Below are positions 1-5,832 of a stretch of DNA of 16,439 nucleotides, in pieces (the stretch's first letter is position 1; the number at the start of each line of letters is the position of its first letter). Below the pieces are notes generated by a model. It made no database searches and was not told where the DNA came from. It saw nothing but the letters and a program-made list of their open reading frames with translations. Source of the DNA: JBBKXP01 sp038251315 (GTDB lineage Bacteria; Pseudomonadota; Alphaproteobacteria; Rhodobacterales; Rhodobacteraceae); assembly GCA_038251315.1 (NCBI GenBank), contig JBBSBK010000085.1, forward strand, positions 1 through 16,439. The letters are read 5' to 3'. Made by a program: the position numbers and the translations under genes.

Positions 1-149
1 CGTAACCCGAACAGAACCGCACCCAATGTCGTCAGGCTGACGCCATAGGTCTGCGCGTAATAGGTCGGCGCGTAGATATAGATCGGCAGGCCCGCCGCCG
101 AAATCACCGCCGCCAGCGCCGAAAACGCCGGCAGGCGCGGGGCTTTCAC
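1..149 (-). CDS. MFS transporter, N-terminal fragment
   Basis: Only the first ~49 residues are in the window; the gene runs off the left edge. The GTG start (147-149) overlaps the TGA stop of the DUF1365 gene in a GTGA arrangement, which implies translational coupling. The product begins with a short basic leader (VKAPRLP), then a hydrophobic segment ending in LPIYIYAPTYYAQTYGVSL and TTLGAVLFGL. That resembles the first helix and loop of major facilitator superfamily carriers of the sugar/cation symporter or lipid-transporter type. From memory, genes of this kind follow DUF1365 in related bacteria. The substrate cannot be read from so little sequence. By context it may move a lipid or lipid precursor linked to the FAD/DUF1365 pathway, but that is inference. 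Confidence 0.72.
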   Translation of the reverse strand, partial: MKAPRLPAFSALAAVISAAGLPIYIYAPTYYAQTYGVSLTTLGAVLFGL

Positions 150-901
150 CGCGATACCTCGTCAACCGGCGGCTTGGGCCGGGATCGAAACGTCGCTCCC
201 TTCCACCACAGCTTGACCGCCTGCCAATGGATCAGCGCCAGCACCCGGCGCGACCCGAACGGACGGCGCAGCATGGCACGCAGGATCGACGCATTGGTCA
301 GCGGCCTGCGCGGCCCCACCAGTGTCGCCACCAGCCCGCCGTTGCCGCGCGAATAGTCGATGCGGATGTCGATATGGTCGGCGTCGATGTCGAAGCGGAA
401 CTCATAACCACCACCGACCGGCTGAAACGGCGACACATGGAAAATCTTGGTCGCGCGCAGCGTATCCGCCCCGGTGATCGGCGCCAGATCGGCATGGTGG
501 CACAGATACGAATGACGGTCGCCAAAAGTGTTGGAAACTTCGGAAATCACGACACGCAAAACGCCAGCCGGATCATGGCAAAGCCAGAAACTGACCGGAT
601 TGAACACATGCCCCAGAACCCGCGGCTGGGCCAGCAGATCGACGCGACCCGGCACGTCCAGCCCATGCTGCGCCAACACCTCGCGCACCCAAACAATACC
701 GCGCCCTTTGTGCGGTTCACCGCCATGATCGACGTCATGAAGCGACATGACACCGCGACCATTGCGTCCGAACAGGCCGGGGCCATCGCCAGCCGCCTCA
801 GCATCGACCAACACATAATCAATCGAATAGCGGAACGCATTGCGCGTCGCCCCGCGCCGTCCGTGCCAGGTATGGCCAGCGATATGATCGACCCGGCTCA
901 C
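146..901 (-). CDS. DUF1365 family protein (RSP_1090-like)
   Basis: A 251-residue DUF1365 (COG3496) protein of unknown biochemistry. Family hallmarks are the opening HIAGHTWHGRR (from residue 6), HVFNPVSFW (about 98-106), ISEVSNTFGD (about 119-128) and KIFHVSPFQP (about 152-161). I chose the GTG at 899-901, which overlaps the stop of the upstream FAD gene (GTGA). The in-frame extension to 1003 would lie inside the FAD gene and adds non-family sequence. In many proteobacteria DUF1365 genes sit with a COG2907 FAD protein and often a cyclopropane-fatty-acid-synthase-like methyltransferase, which suggests a role in modifying membrane acyl chains. In R. sphaeroides the neighbour of rpoE of this type (RSP_1090, from memory) was linked to ChrR turnover under singlet oxygen. 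No signal peptide is seen. The family assignment is strong; the function is inferred. Confidence 0.9.
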   Translation of the reverse strand: MSRVDHIAGHTWHGRRGATRNAFRYSIDYVLVDAEAAGDGPGLFGRNGRGVMSLHDVDHGGEPHKGRGIVWVREVLAQHGLDVPGRVDLLAQPRVLGHVFNPVSFWLCHDPAGVLRVVISEVSNTFGDRHSYLCHHADLAPITGADTLRATKIFHVSPFQPVGGGYEFRFDIDADHIDIRIDYSRGNGGLVATLVGPRRPLTNASILRAMLRRPFGSRRVLALIHWQAVKLWWKGATFRSRPKPPVDEVSR

Positions 902-2190
902 GCCGCCAGTTTCAGCGACGACCGCATCGCCGTGACGACATCGAAGGCGCTGCCCAGTCCATCCTCGTGAAACCCGTTCTTCATCCATGCGCCACAGAAC
1001 CACGTCCGGTTGCTGCCATTCATCGCCGCCGCCTTCGCCTGCGCCGCAAATGCCCCCAGATCATAGACCGGATGGCGCAGCGTCACCTGATCCCAGATCA
1101 ATTCCTGCTTGATCGGGCGCGTGGTGTTCAGGGTCACGAACATCGGGTCGGCGGTCAACCACGGTTGCAGCGAATTCATCCAATAGGTCAGGTCGATCCG
1201 GGAATCGGTCTTGCCCCGTTCCTCGGCATAGCACCAGGACGACCAGACGGCGCGGCGTTTGGGCATGATCGACGTATCCGAGTGCAGGATCACATCATTG
1301 GGCTGATAGCGAATCGCGCCCAGCACCGCCTTTTCCTGCGGCGACGGATCGGCCAGCAGGCGCAGGGTATCGTCGGAATGGGTGGCAAATATGACCTCGT
1401 CAAACCGCTCCCAATCGCCGCCAACCGCCTTGACCTCGACCCCCATCACACCCCGACGGACCGCGTCAATCGGCGCACCAAGACGCAATTCCACGCATTT
1501 GGCCTGCATCGACGCACCCAAACGCGACACATAGGCCTGCGACCCGCCTTGCACGGTGTACCATTGATGCTGGCCCGAATAATTCAGCAGCGCGTGGTTT
1601 TCAAAGAAATTGACCATCGCGCGGGCCGGGAAATCCATGATCTTTTCCGTCGGCGTCGACCAGATCGCACCGGACAGGGGCAGCAGGTAATAATCGCGGA
1701 ACCAACTGCCTGTACCAAGTTTGTCCAACAGCCCGGCGATGGTCATGCCATCATGATCAGCGGCCCCGACGGCGCGGGAATTGAACCGCAATACATCGTG
1801 CATCATCCGCAGAAACCACGGGTTTGCCAGATTGCGCTTTTGCGCGAACATGGCCGACAGCGACGCCAGCCCGTATTCGATCCGGCCCCCATCGACCGAC
1901 GCACCAAAGCTCATGTTGGACGGGGTGACGGGCACGTCAAGTTCGGCAAACAGGGCGGCCAGATGCGGATAATTGGCATAGTTGAACACGATGAACCCGG
2001 TATCAACCGGCTGATCGCTGCGCACCCCCGCCATCCGCGTGCGGGCATGTCCGCCCAGCCGCTTTTCAGCCTCGAACAGAACGACATGGTGATCGTCAGC
2101 CAGCATCTGCGCAGCGCCCATCCCCGAGATCCCCGCGCCAATCACGGCGATCTTCTTGCTTGGGCCAACCGGCCCGGTATTGAATGGCAT
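898..2190 (-). CDS. FAD-dependent amine-oxidase/desaturase-like oxidoreductase (COG2907, RSP_1091-like)
   Basis: A 430-residue flavoprotein. The N-terminal Rossmann motif is IGAGISGMGAA (G18, G20, G23), followed by E40 at the end of the second strand (VVLFEAE) and GGHART. The C-terminal FAD-contact segment reads FCGAWMKNGFHEDGLGSAF. This layout matches COG2907, often annotated as NAD(P)/FAD-binding or flavin amine oxidase and related to phytoene desaturases. I start it at the ATG 2188-2190. A GGGAG lies about 11 bases upstream, and the -10-like TAAGAA at 2225-2230 would place the transcript start downstream of the in-frame ATG near 2235. It is divergent from rpoE and translationally coupled to DUF1365. 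In R. sphaeroides the equivalent protein beside rpoE (RSP_1091) was connected with furan fatty acid formation. A flavin-dependent acyl-chain desaturation or oxidation on phospholipids is plausible but not shown by the sequence. Confidence 0.88.
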   Translation of the reverse strand: MPFNTGPVGPSKKIAVIGAGISGMGAAQMLADDHHVVLFEAEKRLGGHARTRMAGVRSDQPVDTGFIVFNYANYPHLAALFAELDVPVTPSNMSFGASVDGGRIEYGLASLSAMFAQKRNLANPWFLRMMHDVLRFNSRAVGAADHDGMTIAGLLDKLGTGSWFRDYYLLPLSGAIWSTPTEKIMDFPARAMVNFFENHALLNYSGQHQWYTVQGGSQAYVSRLGASMQAKCVELRLGAPIDAVRRGVMGVEVKAVGGDWERFDEVIFATHSDDTLRLLADPSPQEKAVLGAIRYQPNDVILHSDTSIMPKRRAVWSSWCYAEERGKTDSRIDLTYWMNSLQPWLTADPMFVTLNTTRPIKQELIWDQVTLRHPVYDLGAFAAQAKAAAMNGSNRTWFCGAWMKNGFHEDGLGSAFDVVTAMRSSLKLAA

Positions 2191-2224
2191 CTTGATGGTG
2201 ACTCCCGAACCAACTTGTTTGTTG

Positions 2225-2254
2225 TTCTTACGCATTAACGTGTCAGCCGGATGA
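2225..2254 (-). promoter_or_regulatory. Candidate ECF (RpoE-type) promoter for the FAD-DUF1365-MFS operon
   Basis: On the minus strand a -35-like TCATCC (2249-2254) is followed by an 18-base spacer and TAAGAA (2225-2230). The R. sphaeroides RpoE -35 element, as I recall it, is TGATCC with a TAAGA-like -10, so this has one -35 mismatch. It would start transcription near 2218, about 28 bases before the chosen ATG of the FAD gene. It is the mirror of the plus-strand element at 2276-2305. No footprint or transcript data are available here. Confidence 0.45.
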
Positions 2255-2275
2255 TTAGTTTCGACCATCGCCCAG

Positions 2276-2305
2276 TGATCCACTTTCGCCCCATCGGCGT
2301 ATGCT
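2276..2305 (+). promoter_or_regulatory. Candidate RpoE autoregulated promoter for rpoE-chrR
   Basis: An exact TGATCC (2276-2281) matches the -35 element I recall for R. sphaeroides RpoE. It is followed, after 18 bases, by TATGCT (2300-2305) in the -10 position. Transcription would begin around 2312, leaving a leader of roughly 100 bases before the GTG at 2415. RpoE-ChrR operons are known to autoregulate. The -35 match is good and the -10 match is weaker. Confidence 0.5.
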
Positions 2306-2414
2306 GCATATGTTGACCCATGTGCAGCCTCAATCGAAATCCAACGCCTGCCTGTTCACGCTTGGGTGGCGCGGCATTGCAGGTGCATTGCCCGGTGCCG
2401 GAAAGATCGCCAGC

Positions 2415-2966
2415 GTGACCACCCCCGCCCCCCCTGACCGGCTGGCATGGAGTGCTGAAATGACCGCCATCCGCGATCTGCGCGACCAACAGGCGTTCGC
2501 CGCCCTGTTCGGCCACTTCGCGCCGCGGATCAAAGGTTTCCTGATGCGCAGCGGTGCCGCCCCCGATCTGGCCGAGGAATGCGCCCAAGAGGTCATGGCG
2601 ACCCTCTGGCACAAGGCCCACATGTTCGACCCGACCAAGGCCAGCGTGGCCACGTGGATATTCTCCATCGCCCGCAACCGTCTGATCGACAAGATCCGCA
2701 AACAGCGGCGCCCCGAACCCCAGGATCTGCCTTGGGGACCCGAAGGCGAACCGGACCCCGCCGATGCCCTTGCCCTCGCCCAGGACACCGAAAAGCTGGC
2801 GCAGGCCCTTGCCTCCCTGCCCGAAAAGCAACGCAAACTGATCGAACGCGCCTATTTCGGCGACCTCAGCCACAGCGAGATTGCCGCCGAAACCGGCTTG
2901 CCGCTGGGGACCATCAAATCGCGTATCCGACTGGCGCTCGACCGTCTGCGCCACGCAATGAACTAA
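2415..2966 (+). CDS. rpoE: ECF RNA polymerase sigma factor RpoE (singlet-oxygen type)
   Basis: A 183-residue group IV sigma factor. Region 2 spans about residues 25-95 (FAALFGHFAPRIKGF, AEECAQEVMATLW, ASVATWIFSIARNRLID). Region 4 spans about 130-180 (LPEKQRKLIERAYFGDL, HSEIAAETGLPLGTIKSR, LALDRLRH). Stretches such as FDPTKASVATWIF and GLPLGTIKSRIRLALDRLR are very close to R. sphaeroides RpoE. I start it at GTG 2415-2417, which has GGAAAG about ten bases upstream. The longer frame back to 2301 adds 38 residues not expected for the family and would start inside the putative promoter. The stop lies 10 bases before chrR, so the two are co-transcribed. RpoE directs RNA polymerase to singlet-oxygen defence genes when released by ChrR. 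The product is clear; the start is moderately sure. Confidence 0.94.
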   Translation: MTTPAPPDRLAWSAEMTAIRDLRDQQAFAALFGHFAPRIKGFLMRSGAAPDLAEECAQEVMATLWHKAHMFDPTKASVATWIFSIARNRLIDKIRKQRRPEPQDLPWGPEGEPDPADALALAQDTEKLAQALASLPEKQRKLIERAYFGDLSHSEIAAETGLPLGTIKSRIRLALDRLRHAMN

Positions 2967-2976
2967 GAGAACAAGA

Positions 2977-3618
2977 ATGACCGATATCCGACATCACCTG
3001 ACCGACGCCCTGCTGATGGGTTACGCCACCGGCACGCTACCCGAGGCGTTCAGCCTTGTCGTCGCCACCCATGTGTCGCTTTGCGACGATTGCCGTGCCC
3101 AACTTGGTGCCTATGACGCAGTTGGCGGTGCGGTGATGCAGACCGAAACCGCCATGATGGCCGACGACAGCCTTGCCGCGACGCTGGCGCTGATTGCGCG
3201 GGGCGACCGGACGCCGGTAGCAAAACCCCACCTCGGCGGCATCTTTCCAACGCCTTTGCAGGACTACGTCGGCGGCGATCTGGACGCGGTGAAATGGCGG
3301 CGGATGGGCGGCGGCGTATCGCAGGCGCTGCTAAAGACCGACGGCGGCGCAACGGTGCGCCTGCTGCGCATCCCCGGCGGCACCGCCGTGCCCGATCACG
3401 GCCATCGGGGCACCGAACTGACACTGGTGCTGCAAGGCGCGTTTCGCGACGAAACCAGCCGTTTCGGCATCGGTGACGTCGAGGTGGCAAACGAGGATCT
3501 CAATCACCAGCCGGTCGCCGAAGCGGGCGCCGACTGCATCTGCCTTGCCGCCACCGACGCACCCCTGCGGTTCAACGCAATGGTGCCACGCTTGGCGCAG
3601 CGGTTTCTGGGGATATAG
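2977..3618 (+). CDS. chrR: Zinc-binding anti-sigma factor ChrR
   Basis: A 213-residue cytoplasmic anti-sigma factor that holds RpoE inactive until singlet oxygen is present. The N-terminal zinc anti-sigma (ZAS) domain shows H6 and H32-x3-C36-x2-C39 (HVSLCDDC). The C-terminal cupin domain shows H141, H143, E147 and H177, plus the C187-x-C189 pair (DCICLA). These cupin positions coincide with those reported for R. sphaeroides ChrR, so both zinc sites look intact. It sits 10 bases after rpoE. Its TAG stop directly abuts the stop of the convergent lipoprotein gene at 3619. The absence of a transmembrane segment fits the soluble ChrR type rather than a membrane anti-sigma factor such as RseA. Confidence is high because domain order, metal ligands and gene partner all agree. 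Confidence 0.96.
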   Translation: MTDIRHHLTDALLMGYATGTLPEAFSLVVATHVSLCDDCRAQLGAYDAVGGAVMQTETAMMADDSLAATLALIARGDRTPVAKPHLGGIFPTPLQDYVGGDLDAVKWRRMGGGVSQALLKTDGGATVRLLRIPGGTAVPDHGHRGTELTLVLQGAFRDETSRFGIGDVEVANEDLNHQPVAEAGADCICLAATDAPLRFNAMVPRLAQRFLGI

Positions 3619-4008
3619 CTACTCCCAAGCCAGCGGAATGAACTGCCCGTTGACCAGCAGATACCCCGTGCCGTTGACCGCAAGGTAAAACGCGCGACCG
3701 CGATACGCCTCTGACACGACATGATAATCGCGCAGCCGGGTCAACTGCCCGGCGCGCCCGTTCATGCCGCCTGCACAGACCGCTACACCGCCTTGGCAGG
3801 GGGTCAGGCTATAGGTCCGCAGCTCGCCATGCTCTGTCGCCAGAATCGACACCGTGCCGCGCTGAAACGGAATGCCGCCGATGGCTTCGGCATACTGGTT
3901 GCGGACATAGGCGGACTGATTGTCGAATTCCGTTGCGGTTTGCTCGGGCGTTGCGCAGGCCCCAACGCCCAGCAGGGCAAATGCGGTCAAAATCCCGGTC
4001 AGGCGCAT
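3619..4008 (-). CDS. Small lipoprotein of unknown function
   Basis: A 129-residue protein starting at ATG 4006-4008, with AGGGA about 8 bases upstream. The first 18 residues are a lipoprotein signal: MRLTG, a hydrophobic core (ILTAFALLG), then VGAC with C18 as the lipidation site. The mature part has polar DNQSAYVRNQYAEAIGG, then PCQGGVAVCAGG with two cysteines that could pair, and ends in short strand-like pieces (YLLVNGQFIPLAWE). I do not recognise a named domain. It lies convergent to chrR with no space between stop codons. It is 31 bases downstream of the HutD-like gene, so it may be read with the mutL operon. It would be processed by LspA, whose gene is elsewhere in this window. Its function is unknown. 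Confidence 0.8.
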   Translation of the reverse strand: MRLTGILTAFALLGVGACATPEQTATEFDNQSAYVRNQYAEAIGGIPFQRGTVSILATEHGELRTYSLTPCQGGVAVCAGGMNGRAGQLTRLRDYHVVSEAYRGRAFYLAVNGTGYLLVNGQFIPLAWE

Positions 4009-4039
4009 CGGTCGTTCCCTTGTCATGGTTCTTCGCAGG

Positions 4040-4600
4040 CTAACGCCCGACGGCAGGCAGCCGCAAGGGGGCAGACCCTGCAAACAACGTCACCGCGATG
4101 GCCGCTCCTGCGATCAGGGTCAGCGGTGCGTCGGCAAGGATCAGACCACCGGCAGATATATCGGCCCGGTCCACCTTCATCGGCGTAATTGCAAAAAGGG
4201 CGACCAGCCCTCCCGCGTCTGGGCGCAGCGTATCCGGCCCGATGACCCGCACCATCGGGCGCGGCAAACCCACCGCCGTCATCACGTTGAAATCGGCGCA
4301 GGGGGCCGTCACGTTTTCCGCCCGTATCAGCAGACCGCCGTCAAACGCGACCGGCACCAGTGGATCGGCCTTCAGCCGCCCTGCCGCCGCGACCAGATCG
4401 AACCCCGGCCCGTCGATCACCGTCAGGCTCCGGGCCACGCCCGGAAACACCGAAAACGGCCCGTCCGCGACAACCATCGCCCGCGATAGTCGCCACACCA
4501 GACCGCGCTCGCCGTCGACCCGCACCATCTCGACCGTCTGGCCCAGCCCATTCGCCCACGGCATCGTGACGAAATCCTCCGGCCAAAGAACCTGGATCAC
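4040..4600 (-). CDS. HutD/Ves family cupin-like protein
   Basis: A 186-residue protein of the HutD/Ves family, a double-stranded beta-helix (cupin-like) fold. The signature near the N-terminus is MPWANGLGQTVEM (residues 13-25), matching the family pattern PWxNGxGxTxE. It is followed by WRLSRAMVVADGPFSVFPGV and RSLTVIDGPGF, both typical of the family. The GTG start (4598-4600) overlaps the TGA stop of rmuC in a GTGA junction, so it is probably translated by coupling. HutD proteins usually sit with histidine-utilisation (hut) genes, where a regulatory role in histidine catabolism has been proposed. No hut gene is visible here; the neighbours are DNA-repair genes, so the role in this operon is open. 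Family identity is fairly sure, function is not. Confidence 0.85.
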   Translation of the reverse strand: MIQVLWPEDFVTMPWANGLGQTVEMVRVDGERGLVWRLSRAMVVADGPFSVFPGVARSLTVIDGPGFDLVAAAGRLKADPLVPVAFDGGLLIRAENVTAPCADFNVMTAVGLPRPMVRVIGPDTLRPDAGGLVALFAITPMKVDRADISAGGLILADAPLTLIAGAAIAVTLFAGSAPLRLPAVGR

Positions 4601-5832
4601 TCGGCAGCGTCTTTCCCGATCAGGGGCGCCACAGCATCCGGCGCAATCTCGGCAAAATCGAAATTATCCAGCCGATGCGCCCGCTTGCCCGCTTTTTCAG
4701 CGGAAATCTTGATATCCTCGATATCCTTGGCCGCCTGCCCGAAATGCCGGTCAAGACTGCCGACCCGGTCCACCAGTCGGCCGACATCGCCGCCCAGCAG
4801 GTTCAACTCTTTCCTGATCGCCCCCGCCTGTTCGCGCATCCGCGCATCCTTCAGGATCGCCCGCATCGTGTTCAGCGTCGCCATGCAGGTCGTCGGCGAC
4901 ACGATCCAGACGCGCGCATCGAACCCGGAACGGACAACCTCGGGCAGGCGGGCATGCAATTCCGCATAAACCGCCTCGGACGGCAAAAACATCAACGCGC
5001 CGTCAGCGGTTTCGCCCTCGATCAGATATTTCTCGGAAATCGCCTTGATATGCACCTTCACAGCGTTGCCCAGACCCCGCAAGGCGACGGCCTGCGCATC
5101 TTTGGTCTCGGCGGCGGCGTAGGCCTCGTAGGCCTCGAACGGGAATTTGGCGTCGATGACGATCGGCCCCGGTGGGTTGGGCAGATGCACCAGACAATCG
5201 GCCCGCTTGCCGTTCGACAGCGTCGCCTGCAGCGTATAGCTTTCGGCTGGCAGCGCCTTTGACACGATATCGGTCAGTTGGATTTCGCCGAACATCCCGC
5301 GCCGCTGCTTGTTGCTCAGGATATCCTGCAACGACAGCACATCGCCCGACAGCTTTTCGATATTGGTCTGGGCGCGGTCGATGGTGGCCAGACGTTCCTG
5401 CAACTGGGTCAAGCTTTGGGTGGTTTTCTCGGAACTGCCAGTCAGCGTTTCTTTCATCCGTTCCTGCATGTCCGACATTGACCGCGCCGATTTCAGCGCA
5501 TTGTCCGCCAACCGCTCCGCCACCTGCGCATTCACCTCGGCCAGCCGCTGTTCCATCGTGCGCAACGTGCGTTCCTGCGCCGTCGCCTGCGCATCGCTGA
5601 CGGTCTGGATATTGCCCGCCAGTTGTGCTTGGCCCTGCCCCAAGATCTGCACATCCTGCCCCAGCCGACCCATCTGGCCAGCCATATAATCGACCGCAAC
5701 ACCCGATCGACCCATGCGGCGGACAGCTACGATCAACAGGATGATAACCAAAAGCGCGACGACCGCACCAGCGAGCGCCGCAATCACCAGCGGATCAGAC
5801 AGGTCGAACGCCGTGCTACCAATCGTGATCAT
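4597..5832 (-). CDS. rmuC: DNA recombination protein RmuC
   Basis: A 411-residue RmuC protein. One transmembrane helix lies near the N-terminus (about residues 15-37, LVIAALAGAVVALLVIILL), followed by a basic RRMGRSG and a long coiled-coil-prone region (about 50-175, with LAEVNAQVAERLADNA and SLTQLQERLATIDRAQ). The conserved core begins at RRGMFGEIQL (about 177-186). It contains RADCLVHLP (D212) and VIDAKFP (D227, K229), in line with the PD-(D/E)XK nuclease-like fold assigned to the family. RmuC limits certain DNA rearrangements in E. coli; its exact reaction is not settled. The ATG at 5830-5832 overlaps the mutL stop as ATGA. The longer frame to 5901 would lie within mutL, so I rejected it. 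Pairing with mutL suggests joint expression for genome stability. Confidence 0.93.
   Translation of the reverse strand: MITIGSTAFDLSDPLVIAALAGAVVALLVIILLIVAVRRMGRSGVAVDYMAGQMGRLGQDVQILGQGQAQLAGNIQTVSDAQATAQERTLRTMEQRLAEVNAQVAERLADNALKSARSMSDMQERMKETLTGSSEKTTQSLTQLQERLATIDRAQTNIEKLSGDVLSLQDILSNKQRRGMFGEIQLTDIVSKALPAESYTLQATLSNGKRADCLVHLPNPPGPIVIDAKFPFEAYEAYAAAETKDAQAVALRGLGNAVKVHIKAISEKYLIEGETADGALMFLPSEAVYAELHARLPEVVRSGFDARVWIVSPTTCMATLNTMRAILKDARMREQAGAIRKELNLLGGDVGRLVDRVGSLDRHFGQAAKDIEDIKISAEKAGKRAHRLDNFDFAEIAPDAVAPLIGKDAAE

Noticed and set aside
967..2238. Plus-strand open frame of 423 codons
   Set aside because: It lies wholly antisense to the FAD oxidoreductase gene. Its product is rich in Arg/His/Gln with no domain, as expected from a GC-rich gene read in reverse.
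2301..2414. N-terminal extension of rpoE to an ATG at 2301
   Set aside because: The extra 38 residues are not family-like, and the start would overlap the putative -10 element. The GTG at 2415 gives a normal-length sigma factor.
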